Shown piece by piece: positions 50,003 to 58,953 of a stretch of 64,000 bases of DNA. Below the pieces are notes generated by a model. The model searched no databases, was not told where the DNA came from, and saw only the letters and a program-made list of their open reading frames with translations. The stretch's first letter is position 1. The number at the start of each line of letters is the position of its first letter. The stretch spans positions 4,898,001 through 4,962,000 of the forward strand of contig NZ_CP092427.2 of the NCBI RefSeq assembly GCF_022374875.2. Reading direction: 5' to 3'. Source of the DNA: Mycolicibacterium rufum (GTDB lineage Bacteria > Actinomycetota > Actinomycetes > Mycobacteriales > Mycobacteriaceae). The translations under genes and the position numbers were made by a program.

Positions 50003-50064
50003 GCCGAGAGTGCAGTTTCTGGACGCGCTACTCGCTGAACGCGTTCACAACCTGCACTCTCGGC
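50003..50064. terminator. Inverted repeat between antiporter remnant and mmsA
   Basis: GCCGAGAGTGCAG (50003-50015) and CTGCACTCTCGGC (50052-50064) are perfect 13-bp complements with a 36-base spacer, between convergent stops at 49980 and 50073. Probable two-way terminator. Confidence 0.6.
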
Positions 50065-50072
50065 GGGTCTGG

Positions 50073-51578
50073 TCAGCCGTTCTGGGGGAAGCCGAGGTTG
50101 AGGCCGCCGTGGCTGGGGTCGAGCCAGCGGGTGGTGATGGCTTTTTGGCGGGTGAAGAATTGGACGCCGTCGAGGCCGTGGGCGTGGCTGTCGCCGAACA
50201 GGGAGGCTTTCCAGCCGCCGAAGCTGTAGTAGGCCATGGGCACGGGGATGGGGACGTTGATGCCGATCATGCCGACTTCGACTTCGTTTTGGAAGCGTCG
50301 GGCTGCGCCGCCGTCGTTGGTGAAGATGGCGGTGCCGTTGCCGTAGGGGTTGGTGTTGATCAGGTCGAGGGCTTGGTCGTAGGTGTCGACGCGCAGGACC
50401 GACAGGACGGGGCCGAAGATTTCGTCGGTGTAGACGCTCATGTCGGGGGTGACGTTGTCGAGCAGGGTGGGGCCGAGCCAGAACCCTTCTGGGTCCCGCT
50501 CGGAGGCGTCCTCGCTTGCGACGGTGCGGCCGTCGAGGACGACTTTGGCGCCGGCGGTTTCGCCGGCGTCGATGTAGGAGGCGACTTTGTCGCGGTGGGC
50601 CTTGGTGACCAGGGGGCCCATGTCGGAGTTTTTGGTGCCGTCGCCGGTGGTGATGGTGGCGGCGCGTTCGGCGATCTTGGCGACCAGGTCGTCGGCGATG
50701 GGGCCGACGGCGACGGCGGCGGAGATGGCCATGCAGCGTTCCCCGGCGGAGCCGAATCCGGCGTTGACCATGGCGTCGGCGGCCAGGTCGAGGTCGGCGT
50801 CGGGCAGGATCACCGCGTGGTTCTTGGCTCCGCCGAGGGCTTGGACGCGTTTGCCTGCGGCGGTGCCGGTGGCGTAGACGTACTGGGCGATCGGGGTGGA
50901 CCCGACGAACGACACCGACTTGATCTGGGGGTTGGTGAGCAGTTCGTCGACGGCGGTTTTGTCGCCCTGGAGGACGTTGAACACCCCGGGTGGTAGGCCG
51001 GCTTCTTTCCACAGGGCGGCGAGCCACAGCGAGGCGGAGGGGTCTTTTTCCGACGGTTTGAGCACGACGGTGTTGCCGGTGGCGATGGCGATGGGGAAGA
51101 ACCACATCGGGACCATGGCGGGGAAGTTGAAGGGGGAGATGATGCCGACGGGTCCGAGGGGTTGGCGCAGGGAGTAGACGTCGACTTTGGTCGAGGCGTT
51201 CTCGGTGTAGCCGCCTTTGAGCAGGTGGGGGATGCCGCAGGCGAATTCGACGACTTCCTGGCCTCGGGATACTTCGCCGAGGGCGTCGGAGACGACTTTG
51301 CCGTGCTCAGCGGTGATGATCTCGGCGAGTTCGCCTTTGCGCTCATTGAGCAGTTCGCGGAACCGGAACAGGATCTGGGTGCGTTTGGCCAGCGAGGTGT
51401 CGCGCCAGGCGGGAAACGCCGCGGCGGCCGCGTCGATCACCGTGCGGGCATCCTCCACCGACGCCAACGCCACCTGCCCGGTCACCTGACCGGTAGCCGG
51501 ATTCGTCACCGGCGCAGACGATGTGCCGGTGCCGATGAACAGGGCGTTGTCGACCCAGTGCGAGATCGTGTTGGTCAT
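50073..51578 (-). CDS. mmsA: Methylmalonate-semialdehyde dehydrogenase (CoA-acylating)
   Basis: The 501-residue aldehyde dehydrogenase matches MmsA/IolA: SPFNFPAMVPMWFFPIA, the nucleotide stretch VGSTPIAQYVY, and the active Cys in FGSAGERCMAI. It turns malonate semialdehyde (end of inositol breakdown) or methylmalonate semialdehyde (valine breakdown) into acetyl-CoA or propionyl-CoA. GGAAGAA precedes ATG 51578. It is last in the iolC-to-mmsA operon, 22 bases after iolG. From about codon 50 its codon use differs from its neighbours (AAA, GAA, CAA and CCC preferred), suggesting transfer or replacement. Confidence 0.93.
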   Translation of the reverse strand: MTNTISHWVDNALFIGTGTSSAPVTNPATGQVTGQVALASVEDARTVIDAAAAAFPAWRDTSLAKRTQILFRFRELLNERKGELAEIITAEHGKVVSDALGEVSRGQEVVEFACGIPHLLKGGYTENASTKVDVYSLRQPLGPVGIISPFNFPAMVPMWFFPIAIATGNTVVLKPSEKDPSASLWLAALWKEAGLPPGVFNVLQGDKTAVDELLTNPQIKSVSFVGSTPIAQYVYATGTAAGKRVQALGGAKNHAVILPDADLDLAADAMVNAGFGSAGERCMAISAAVAVGPIADDLVAKIAERAATITTGDGTKNSDMGPLVTKAHRDKVASYIDAGETAGAKVVLDGRTVASEDASERDPEGFWLGPTLLDNVTPDMSVYTDEIFGPVLSVLRVDTYDQALDLINTNPYGNGTAIFTNDGGAARRFQNEVEVGMIGINVPIPVPMAYYSFGGWKASLFGDSHAHGLDGVQFFTRQKAITTRWLDPSHGGLNLGFPQNG

Positions 51579-51600
51579 GTCGTTTCTTCCTTCTGTGTTG

Positions 51601-52617
51601 TCAGGACTCGAGGTCTGCGAGCTGCACGTCGACGGGCAGACCGGTTTCGAGCGATTCGACGCCCGCGGCGCAGACCGCTGCGGCCGCGTAGCCGTCCCAC
51701 GCGGTGGGACCGTCGATGCAGGTTCCGCTGCGGGCCGCGTCGACCCAGCGTTGAATCTCGGTGTCGTAGGCGCGGCCGAAGCGCTCCCGGAATCCCGGGG
51801 TGATGCGGCCGCCCCGGTTGCCCGGCGCTGAGGTCCGGACGAGCCCGACATCGAGGCCGATCATCGCGCTGCCGCGTTCGCCGACCACCTCGGTGCGCAC
51901 TTCGTAGGCGACGCCGGTGGTGACGAACAGTTCGACGTCGACGTGCTTGCCGCTCACCGTGCGCAGGATCGCGATCTGCGGATCGATGACGCCCTCGGGC
52001 GCAGCGGGATTCGAGGCAGGCCGGACGATCTGCACGCTGGCGATCTCCTCACCGAACAGGAACCGGGTCACATCGACCTCATGCACCAGCGAGTCCTTGA
52101 CGATCAGCGAGCTGTCGAAGTAACTCGGCACACTCGGATTGCGGTGCACGCAGTGCATCACCAGCGGCACGCCGAGCTCACCGCCATCGAGCAGCGCCTT
52201 GAGCGCCATGTACTCCGCGTCGAAGCGCCGCATGAAGCCGACCTGGATCAGCGGACGGTCGAGCTCGGCCTCCCGGCGGACGATCTCCAACGCTGTGGAA
52301 ACGTCGGTGGTGAGCGGCTTTTCGCACAGCACCGGCTTGCGGTGCTCGAGGCAGGCCAGCAGCTGCTTCTCGTGCGTGCTGCCCGGAGTGGCCAGCACCA
52401 CGGCGTCCACGTCGGTGTCGGCGATGGCGTCCACGGGGTCGGACACCGCACGGCAGCCGGGGATCTCGGAGGCGATCTGCTCGGCCTTCTCGATGACGTA
52501 GTCGTTGACGACGGTGACCCGGGCCCCGGAGATGCGGGAGCTGATGCGGGCGACGTGATCGGCGCCCATCACCCCTACCCCGAGGACGGCGACACGGAGA
52601 TCGGACACGGTGTTCAC
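51601..52617 (-). CDS. iolG: Inositol 2-dehydrogenase (GFO/IDH/MocA family)
   Basis: The 338-residue NAD-dependent oxidoreductase has the Rossmann start VAVLGVGVMGADH, the EKP motif in CEKPLTTD with the catalytic Lys, and DSLVHEVDVTRFL, the pattern with the catalytic Asp-His region. It should oxidise myo-inositol to 2-keto-myo-inositol, the first step of the pathway. GTG 52617 overlaps the iolD stop (GTGA). Its tight place between iolD and mmsA makes the inositol assignment firm at pathway level, while exact substrate range is unknown. Confidence 0.9.
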   Translation of the reverse strand: MNTVSDLRVAVLGVGVMGADHVARISSRISGARVTVVNDYVIEKAEQIASEIPGCRAVSDPVDAIADTDVDAVVLATPGSTHEKQLLACLEHRKPVLCEKPLTTDVSTALEIVRREAELDRPLIQVGFMRRFDAEYMALKALLDGGELGVPLVMHCVHRNPSVPSYFDSSLIVKDSLVHEVDVTRFLFGEEIASVQIVRPASNPAAPEGVIDPQIAILRTVSGKHVDVELFVTTGVAYEVRTEVVGERGSAMIGLDVGLVRTSAPGNRGGRITPGFRERFGRAYDTEIQRWVDAARSGTCIDGPTAWDGYAAAAVCAAGVESLETGLPVDVQLADLES

Positions 52618-54560
52618 TCCGACGGCTTGATCAACGGCCGCTGGACCTTCTTCCAGTCCGCATACCGCTCATAGGCCTGCTGCGTGGACTCCAGCGAGGA
52701 CACCTCGCTCACCGGCACGTCCCACCAGGAATGGCTGTCAGGGGCGTAGATCCGGGGGTCGGTCTCGACGTAGATCACCGTCGTGCGGTCGGCGGCCTTG
52801 GCGACCTTGACCGCATCACTGAACTCCGCGGCCGTCGTCACCTTGATGACGTCGGCGCCCAGGCTCGCCGCATTGGCCGCCAAATCGACGGGCAGGGTGT
52901 CGCCGTCGAGCCGGCCATCCTCGCCGCGATAGCGGTACGCCGTGCCGAACCGCTGGGAGCCCAACGATTCCGACAGCCCGCCGATCGAAGCGAAGCCGTG
53001 GTTCTGGACCAGCACCGGGATGATCTTCACGCCCTCCTGCACAGCGGTGACGATCTCGGTGGCCATCATCAGGTACGAGCCGTCGCCGACCATGACGAAC
53101 ACGTCGCGATCGGGCGCGGCCATGCGGACGCCGATCCCACCGGCGATCTCGTAACCCATGCAGGAATAGCCGTATTCGACGTGATAGCCCTTGCGGTCGC
53201 GCAGGCGCCAGAGCTTGTGCAGATCACCGGGCATCGACCCGGCCGCGCACACGACGACGTCGCGGGGGTCCGATAGCGTGTTCACCAGGCCGATCACCTG
53301 GTTCTGGTTCAGTGCGACACCGTCGGACGTGCGGTATACGTCCGACACGGTGTTGTTCCACTCTGCCATGAGATCCGCTGTGCGGGTGCGGTACTCGTCG
53401 CCGACGGTGTAGTCGCCGACCGCCTCGGAGAGCGCCTCGAGTGCTTCGCGCGCATCCGCGACGACACTGACGCCGCCCTGCTTGACCGCATCCAGCGATG
53501 CGACGTTGATGTTGACGAACCGCACGTCGGGATGGTTGAACGCGGTGCGCGAGGCCGACGTGAAGTCGCTGTAGCGGGTGCCGATCCCGATGATGACATC
53601 GGCCTCGCTGGCCAGGGCGTTGGCCGCGGTCGTCCCGGTCGACCCGACCGCGCCCACCGACTGCGGATGGTCGTGCAGCAGCGAGCCCTTACCGGCCTGG
53701 CTCTCGCACACCGGAATCCCGGTCTGCGCGGCGAACTGCGCCAGCGCATCGTCAGCGCCGGAGTAGATGACGCCACCGCCGGCCACGATCAGCGGCGTGC
53801 GCGCCGAGCGCACCACCTCGGCGGCGCGGGCGATCACCGAACGCTCGGCGGGCGGCCGCGCAATGTGCCAGGTCCGTTCGGCGAACATCGATTCCGGCCA
53901 GTCGTGGGCCTCGGCCTGGACGTCCTGCGGCAGCGACACCGTCGCCGCGCCCGTCTCGGCGGGATCCGTGAGCACCCGCATCGCGCCCAGCAGAGCAGCG
54001 GGCAGCTGCTCGGGACGCCACACCCGGTCGAAGTACCGTGACAGGGGCTTGAACGCGTCGTTGACCGTCACGTCGCCACTGGAGGGCAGCTCCAGTTCCT
54101 GCAGCACCGGCGAACTGACCCGCGTCGCGAACGTGTCGGACGGCAGCAGCAGCACCGGCAACCGGTTGATCGTGGCCAGCGCCGCACCGGTGAGCATGTT
54201 CGACGAGCCGGGGCCGATGCTGGCGGTGACGGCCCAGGCCTGCAGGCGGTCCTGCTGCCGGGCGTAGGCCACGGCGGTGTGCACCATGGCCTGCTCGTTG
54301 CGGCCCAGAACGTACTTCAATCCGGGCTCGACGCCGGCCTCGTACGCCTCGACCTCGTCCTGCAGCAACGCCTGACCGATGCCGGCGACGTTGCCGTGGC
54401 CGAAGATGCCGAAGCACCCGGCGAAGAACCGGTGCCGCTGCCCGTCCCGCTCGACGTACTGGTTGGCCAGGAACCGGACGGTCGCCTGGGCGACGGTGAG
54501 CCGCACGGTGGGTTCGGTGTCAGCAAGCTTCTCGGTCGACTTCGGCGCGGTGGAAACCAC
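52614..54560 (-). CDS. iolD: 3D-(3,5/4)-trihydroxycyclohexane-1,2-dione acylhydrolase
   Basis: The 648-residue protein is a thiamine-diphosphate enzyme of the acetolactate synthase fold, with the length of IolD. The ThDP motif is seen as VMVGDGSYLMMATEIVTA running to NHGFASIG, and the N-terminal PYR domain has the FGIFGHGNVAGIG start and a catalytic-type Glu in RNEQAMVH. It opens the inositol ring to 5-deoxy-glucuronate. It starts at GTG 54560, 3 bases after iolB, and overlaps iolG at its end, all within one operon. Confidence 0.95.
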   Translation of the reverse strand: MVSTAPKSTEKLADTEPTVRLTVAQATVRFLANQYVERDGQRHRFFAGCFGIFGHGNVAGIGQALLQDEVEAYEAGVEPGLKYVLGRNEQAMVHTAVAYARQQDRLQAWAVTASIGPGSSNMLTGAALATINRLPVLLLPSDTFATRVSSPVLQELELPSSGDVTVNDAFKPLSRYFDRVWRPEQLPAALLGAMRVLTDPAETGAATVSLPQDVQAEAHDWPESMFAERTWHIARPPAERSVIARAAEVVRSARTPLIVAGGGVIYSGADDALAQFAAQTGIPVCESQAGKGSLLHDHPQSVGAVGSTGTTAANALASEADVIIGIGTRYSDFTSASRTAFNHPDVRFVNINVASLDAVKQGGVSVVADAREALEALSEAVGDYTVGDEYRTRTADLMAEWNNTVSDVYRTSDGVALNQNQVIGLVNTLSDPRDVVVCAAGSMPGDLHKLWRLRDRKGYHVEYGYSCMGYEIAGGIGVRMAAPDRDVFVMVGDGSYLMMATEIVTAVQEGVKIIPVLVQNHGFASIGGLSESLGSQRFGTAYRYRGEDGRLDGDTLPVDLAANAASLGADVIKVTTAAEFSDAVKVAKAADRTTVIYVETDPRIYAPDSHSWWDVPVSEVSSLESTQQAYERYADWKKVQRPLIKPSE

Positions 54561-54563
54561 GGG

Positions 54564-55433
54564 TCACTCTCCTCGACTGGGGGTGAAGGGAAGGCGGGGG
54601 TCGATCTGCTGGTGTTCCCAGCTGCCGCGCAGCCACGTGTGCGCGGGATCGTCGCAGATCAGCCATGCGCGGGTGGGTCCCGAGCCGGCCATCACGTTCA
54701 GGTAGTACATGTGGTGACCCGGAGCGGCGATGGACGGGCCGTGATAGCCGTGCGGCACCAGCACCACATCCCCGGAGCGCACCTCCTCGAGCACCTCGAT
54801 CGGCCGCTGCGGTGTGCCGTAGACCCGGTGATACCCGAATCCCGGTGTGCCCGCCGGGCTGTCGTCGACCTCGAAGTAGTAGATCTCCTCGAGCTGGGTT
54901 TCCACGTCGCTGTTCTCGTCGTGCTTGTGCGCGGGATAGCTCGACCAGTTGCCGCCCGGGGTGATCACCTCGCACGCGATCAGCGAATCCGCCTCGAACG
55001 CCGTCGCGGTGCCGAAGTTGTGCACCTGGCGGCTGCAGTTACCCGCGCCGCGCAACTCGACCGGGACGTCGGCCGCGGCGACCCGCCGGTTCGGGTAGGA
55101 CGTCGATGCCCGGGCGCCGCAGATCGCGATCCGCCCGCGTCCCGAGAGTGTGTACTGCTGCCCGATGCCGAGGTACACCATGTCGGCGGGACCGTCGAAC
55201 ACCGAGGCGCGCGGACTCAGCGTGAACGCCTCGCCGCCGCACTCGACCGTGCCGGCGCCGGCGAGCGGCAGGAGCATCACCTCGGTGCCGTCGGTGGCCA
55301 GCGACACCTCGCCACCGTCACCCAGATCGACGACGTGCAGCGAAGATTCGGCCCAGCCGACGTCCTCGGGGGTGATCGCGACCGTGAACGGCGCGTCGGC
55401 GCTGTTGGCGGGGATGTAGAGTTTCGAGTTCAT
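54564..55433 (-). CDS. iolB: 5-deoxy-glucuronate isomerase
   Basis: The 289-residue bicupin converts 5-deoxy-glucuronate to 2-deoxy-5-keto-gluconate. The metal site is suggested by PAHKHDE and by the later HGYHGPSIAAPGHHMYYLNV, both characteristic of IolB. The ATG at 55433 overlaps the stop of the aldolase-like gene (ATGA). A longer frame to 55874 is a shadow of that gene. Third gene of the operon from its promoter. Confidence 0.95.
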   Translation of the reverse strand: MNSKLYIPANSADAPFTVAITPEDVGWAESSLHVVDLGDGGEVSLATDGTEVMLLPLAGAGTVECGGEAFTLSPRASVFDGPADMVYLGIGQQYTLSGRGRIAICGARASTSYPNRRVAAADVPVELRGAGNCSRQVHNFGTATAFEADSLIACEVITPGGNWSSYPAHKHDENSDVETQLEEIYYFEVDDSPAGTPGFGYHRVYGTPQRPIEVLEEVRSGDVVLVPHGYHGPSIAAPGHHMYYLNVMAGSGPTRAWLICDDPAHTWLRGSWEHQQIDPRLPFTPSRGE

Positions 55434-56314
55434 CGGACCATCGCCACCGCGGTCGCGACGGCCGAGCTGACGTCGTCGTCGGGCGGGTACAGCAGGGTGC
55501 GGCCGACGATCAGCCCGCGCACCGACGGCAGCGCGAGCGCCTTCTCCCAACTCGCGAACGCCTCGTCGGGATCGGTCGGATCCCCGCCGAGCAGCAGCGT
55601 GGGCATCGTGGTCGAGTCCATCACGCGGTCCATCTCGTCGACGACAGGCAATTTCATCCAGGTGTAGGCCGACGTCGAGCCGAGGCCCTGACCGATGTGC
55701 ACCGACTTGATCACCGCGTCGGGGGACAGGTCGTTGCGGACCTTGCCGTCGACCCGCGAGGACATGAACGGCTCCAACATCGCGATCAGCCCGTGCGCGG
55801 CGAGATCGTCGACGGCTTGCGCGCAGGATGCCAGCGTGGCGACGGTACCCGGATCGTCGAGATCGATGCGGCACAGCATCTTTCCGCCGTTCATCCGGGC
55901 CGCCGCGGTGGATGCCGCGGTGGCGCCGGTCATCCGGTCGTCGAGTTCGAACGACGAGCCCGCCAGCCCGCCGCGGTTGAAGGAGCTGAACACGACCTTG
56001 TCCTCGAGGGCGCCGAGCAGCAGCAGGTCGTCGAGGATGTCCGCGGTGGCCAACACACCGTCGACACCGGGATCGGCCAGCGCGGCGCGCAGCCGGTCGA
56101 GCAGGTCGGTGCGGCTGTTCATCGCGGTCGGGCGCGAGCCGACGGCCAGAGCGCCGCGGGCGGGATGGTCGGCGGCGACGATCATCAGGCGGCCGTTACC
56201 GCGCGTCGTCGGCCGGGTGGTGCGGTTCTGCCACGCACGGGCGACAGCACCGGGATCGGTGGCGCGCAGATCGGTGACGGCCGAATAATCCCGGCACAGA
56301 GCGATTTCAGACAT
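55430..56314 (-). CDS. Aldolase-type (beta/alpha)8 protein of inositol loci, likely deoxy-keto-gluconate phosphate aldolase
   Basis: The 294-residue protein matches a barrel family found in actinobacterial inositol clusters (the Cgl0159-type family, from memory). It has VAADHPARGALAVG near the N-terminus, a conserved LLGALEDKVVFSSFNRGG and a phosphate-site-like LLLGGDP. By pathway logic it should split 2-deoxy-5-keto-gluconate 6-phosphate into malonate semialdehyde and dihydroxyacetone phosphate, the step done by IolJ in Bacillus; no other aldolase is in the window. ATG 56314 has AGAGGA at proper spacing; ATG 56323 is an alternative. It overlaps iolC by 8 bases. Confidence 0.8.
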   Translation of the reverse strand: MSEIALCRDYSAVTDLRATDPGAVARAWQNRTTRPTTRGNGRLMIVAADHPARGALAVGSRPTAMNSRTDLLDRLRAALADPGVDGVLATADILDDLLLLGALEDKVVFSSFNRGGLAGSSFELDDRMTGATAASTAAARMNGGKMLCRIDLDDPGTVATLASCAQAVDDLAAHGLIAMLEPFMSSRVDGKVRNDLSPDAVIKSVHIGQGLGSTSAYTWMKLPVVDEMDRVMDSTTMPTLLLGGDPTDPDEAFASWEKALALPSVRGLIVGRTLLYPPDDDVSSAVATAVAMVR

Positions 56315-57275
56315 TGACGGCATCCTCTGCGGTCCGTTCGGCGAGCTCGGCGACCTCGGTGGCCGTCGGCATGGCGGTCGAACATTCCAGCCGGCCCGCG
56401 ACGATGGCGCCTGCGGCGTTCGCGTAGCGCAGCGTCTTCTCCAGCGACCAGCCGTGCAGCAGGCCGTGGCACAGGCTGCCGCCGAAGGCGTCTCCGGCGC
56501 CGAGGCCGTTGACGACGTCGACCTCGTTGGGGGGCACGGTCACCGATGACCGGCGGCTCTTGCCGAGCACGCCACGCGGGCCCTGCTTGACGATGGCGAT
56601 CTCGACGCCGAGGTCGAGCAGCGCATCGGCGGCCTTGTGCGGGTTCGTCTCGCCGACGGCGATCTCGCACTCCTCCCGGTTGCCGACGGCGACGGTCACG
56701 TGCGACAGCGCCCTGCGCACCTGCTCGGTGGCGGCAGCGGGGGAGTCCCAGAACATCGGCCGGTAGTCGAGATCCAGCACGGTCAGCGGCCGGCGCTCCC
56801 GCGCCTCCCATGCCGCGAAATGCGCAGCGCGACTGGGCTCCTCGGACAGTCCGGTGACCGTGGCCCAGAACAGGCGCGCCGAGCGCACCGCGTCGGTGTC
56901 GATCTCGTCGGGGCGGATCTGCAGATCGGGTGCACTGGGCTTGCGGTAGAAGTACAGCGGGAAGTCGTCCGGGGGGAAGATCTCGCAGAACGTGACCGGC
57001 GTCGGGAACTCACCGTGGGTGGCGACGAACCGGTTGTCGACGCCCAGACGCGCCAGTTCGGCGCGCACGAAGCGGCCGAAGGGGTCGTCGCCGGCGCCGG
57101 AAATCAGGGCGGCGTGGTTGCCGAGCCGAGCGGCGGCGACCGCGACGTTGGCGGCGCTGCCCCCGAGGAACTTGCCGAACGTCGCGACGTCTTCGAGGCC
57201 GACGCCGACCTGTAGTGGGTACACGTCGACGCCGCTGCGCCCGATGGCGAGGACGTCGTAGGGCTGTTGGGTCAT
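56307..57275 (-). CDS. iolC: 5-dehydro-2-deoxygluconokinase
   Basis: The 322-residue PfkB-family kinase has GGSAANVAVAAARLG near residue 40 and the catalytic NGLGAGDAFGG near 265. In this operon it phosphorylates 2-deoxy-5-keto-gluconate. It is the first gene, transcribed leftward from the divergent region that holds the shared 22-bp operator. ATG 57275 has GGAG at 9 bases; an adjoining GTG at 57278 could also start it. Confidence 0.93.
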   Translation of the reverse strand: MTQQPYDVLAIGRSGVDVYPLQVGVGLEDVATFGKFLGGSAANVAVAAARLGNHAALISGAGDDPFGRFVRAELARLGVDNRFVATHGEFPTPVTFCEIFPPDDFPLYFYRKPSAPDLQIRPDEIDTDAVRSARLFWATVTGLSEEPSRAAHFAAWEARERRPLTVLDLDYRPMFWDSPAAATEQVRRALSHVTVAVGNREECEIAVGETNPHKAADALLDLGVEIAIVKQGPRGVLGKSRRSSVTVPPNEVDVVNGLGAGDAFGGSLCHGLLHGWSLEKTLRYANAAGAIVAGRLECSTAMPTATEVAELAERTAEDAVNV

Positions 57276-57339
57276 CACAAGTCACTCCGACGGATAGGTG
57301 TGGGTGGCTGGTACGACTGTGCCCCCCGTCACGGGGTCA

Positions 57340-57363
57340 TGTCAATACTTTGTCCTGACATTC
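57340..57363. promoter_or_regulatory. Operator in the iolC-gntR divergent region
   Basis: An inverted repeat ATGTCA-N11-TGACAT lies here. The 22 bases 57341-57362 recur exactly, in reverse orientation, at 61052-61073 ahead of the importer genes. On the minus strand TTGACA (57338-57343) inside the left arm would serve as a -35 box for iolC, so a bound repressor would block the operon. The GntR-family product encoded alongside is the likely binder. Confidence 0.75.
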
Positions 57364-57428
57364 TATCTTTGTGCCATTCGGTGCTACGCTTCCCTGACAT
57401 CGCGGGCAAACTCGAGATCGGAGCCGAC

Positions 57429-58160
57429 GTGCCTCTGACCGTGGAGATCGACAGGTCGAGCCCTGTCCCGCTCTACTACCAGCTCGCCCAGGCCATTGAG
57501 GCAGCCATCCGGGACGGCGAGCTCGCCCCCGGTGACCGCTTCGAGAACGAACTCGCCCTGGCCAAGCGGCTGTCGCTGTCGCGTCCGACCACACGGCGGG
57601 CCATCCAGGAGCTCGTCGACAAGGGTCTGCTGGTGCGCAAACGCGGCGTCGGCACGCAGGTGGTGCAGAACCCGGTGCACCGCCGCGTCGAGCTGACGAG
57701 CCTGTTCGACGACCTCTCGCGCGCAGGCCAGGAGCCGACCACCACGCTGCTCGACTACCAGGTGGGACCGCCCGAGGAGGAGGTCGCCCGCGAGCTGAAC
57801 CTGGCGGCCGACCGCGAGGTGGTCTCCATTCAGCGGCTGCGGTGCGCCAACGGCGAACCGCTCGCGGTGATGACGAATTACCTGCCCATCGAGATCGCGC
57901 CCGACGCCGGGGAGTTGGAGAACAACGGGCTCTACCAGTCGCTGAGGGCGAAGGGCGTGCACATCCGCCTGGCGCGCCAGCGCATCGGGGCCCGTGGCGC
58001 CACCCGCACCGAGGCGCAGCTTCTCGGGGAGAAGCCGAACGCACCGCTACTCACCATGGCGCGCACCGCTTTCGACGACTCCGGAGCCGCCGTCGAGTAC
58101 GGCACGCACTGCTACCGCGCGTCGCGCTACTACTTCGACACCACGCTCGTCGACCGCTGA
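57429..58160 (+). CDS. GntR/HutC-family regulator, probable inositol repressor
   Basis: The 243-residue protein has an N-terminal winged helix (about 10-75: PLYYQLAQAIEAAIRDGEL, then LSRPTTRRAIQELVDKGLLVRKRGVGT) and a C-terminal UTRA effector domain (about 95-235). I start at GTG 57429, which has CGGAG at good spacing and gives the usual family N-terminus; the longer frame to 57267 runs through the promoter. Divergent from iolC, it is placed to repress the operon, itself and, through the matching operator, the importer until an inositol-derived ligand binds. It plays the part of IolR but belongs to the HutC branch. Confidence 0.88.
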   Translation: MPLTVEIDRSSPVPLYYQLAQAIEAAIRDGELAPGDRFENELALAKRLSLSRPTTRRAIQELVDKGLLVRKRGVGTQVVQNPVHRRVELTSLFDDLSRAGQEPTTTLLDYQVGPPEEEVARELNLAADREVVSIQRLRCANGEPLAVMTNYLPIEIAPDAGELENNGLYQSLRAKGVHIRLARQRIGARGATRTEAQLLGEKPNAPLLTMARTAFDDSGAAVEYGTHCYRASRYYFDTTLVDR

Positions 58161-58170
58161 CTGTCGCCGA

Positions 58171-58953
58171 TCAGGTGAACGCGGCGCGGAAAGCGTCGAG
58201 TGCGGCCTCGCTTCCGGCCACCCCGTTCCCGGCCGCCCAGGCCTCCATGCCGACGGTCCCGGTGTACCCGATGTCGCGCAGCGCGGCAGCGATCGCGGGG
58301 TAGCGGATCTCGCCCGTGCCCGGTTCGCAGCGGCCTGGTACGTCGGCCACCTGGATCTCGCCGATCGCCTCCCCGCACCGGCGCAGCAACGCGATCAGAT
58401 TCCCCTCACCGATCTGGGCGTGGTACAGGTCGAGCATCATCTTCACGTTCGGGTGGCCCACCCCCTCGACGAGCGCGAGGGTGTCCTTGGCGCGTGCCAG
58501 CGGCACCCCGGGGTGGTCGACGATCGTGTTGAGGTTCTCGACGACGAACGTCACGCCGGCCGCGGCGCCCAGGTCGCCGAGGCGCGCAAGCGTGCGCGCG
58601 GCCGTCAGCCACATGTCACCCGTCGCCCGGTGCCGCGGCCGCGCCGCCTGCCCGTCGACCAGCTCGGCGGTGTGCACGTTCAGCCGCGAAACACCCAGTG
58701 TCTCTGCGGCCTTGATGCTCAGTTCGGCGGTACGCACCACCTCGTCGCACGTCGCGGGATCGATCAGGTCGCCGTGCAGATACCCGGTCATCGACGTGAA
58801 GGCCGCCCCGGTCGCCGCCAGTGCCTCGAGGTCCTTGTCGTGCCAGTTCCAGATCTCGACGGCGAAGCCGAGATCGTGAATCCGCTTCACGCGCTCGATG
58901 ATCGGCAGGTCCCGGAACACCATCTCCGAACACACGGCCAGCTGGAAGCTCAC
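58171..58953 (-). CDS. TIM-barrel sugar isomerase (hydroxypyruvate isomerase / IolI-like)
   Basis: The 260-residue protein belongs to the AP-endonuclease-2 barrel family, with the metal-site Glu in VVENLN, MMLDLYHAQ (Asp and His) and a late VGMEAW Glu. It resembles Hyi and inosose isomerase more than IolE, which is usually about 290-300 residues. It could isomerise keto-inositols or act as the missing dehydratase; sequence alone does not decide. GTG 58953 overlaps the stop of the dehydrogenase gene (GTGA). It converges on the GntR gene with a 10-base gap. Confidence 0.8.
   Translation of the reverse strand: MSFQLAVCSEMVFRDLPIIERVKRIHDLGFAVEIWNWHDKDLEALAATGAAFTSMTGYLHGDLIDPATCDEVVRTAELSIKAAETLGVSRLNVHTAELVDGQAARPRHRATGDMWLTAARTLARLGDLGAAAGVTFVVENLNTIVDHPGVPLARAKDTLALVEGVGHPNVKMMLDLYHAQIGEGNLIALLRRCGEAIGEIQVADVPGRCEPGTGEIRYPAIAAALRDIGYTGTVGMEAWAAGNGVAGSEAALDAFRAAFT

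Noticed and set aside
58171-58953. Calling this barrel protein IolE
   Set aside because: It is about 40 residues short and its motifs fit hydroxypyruvate isomerase/IolI better; left as an isomerase with the alternative noted.
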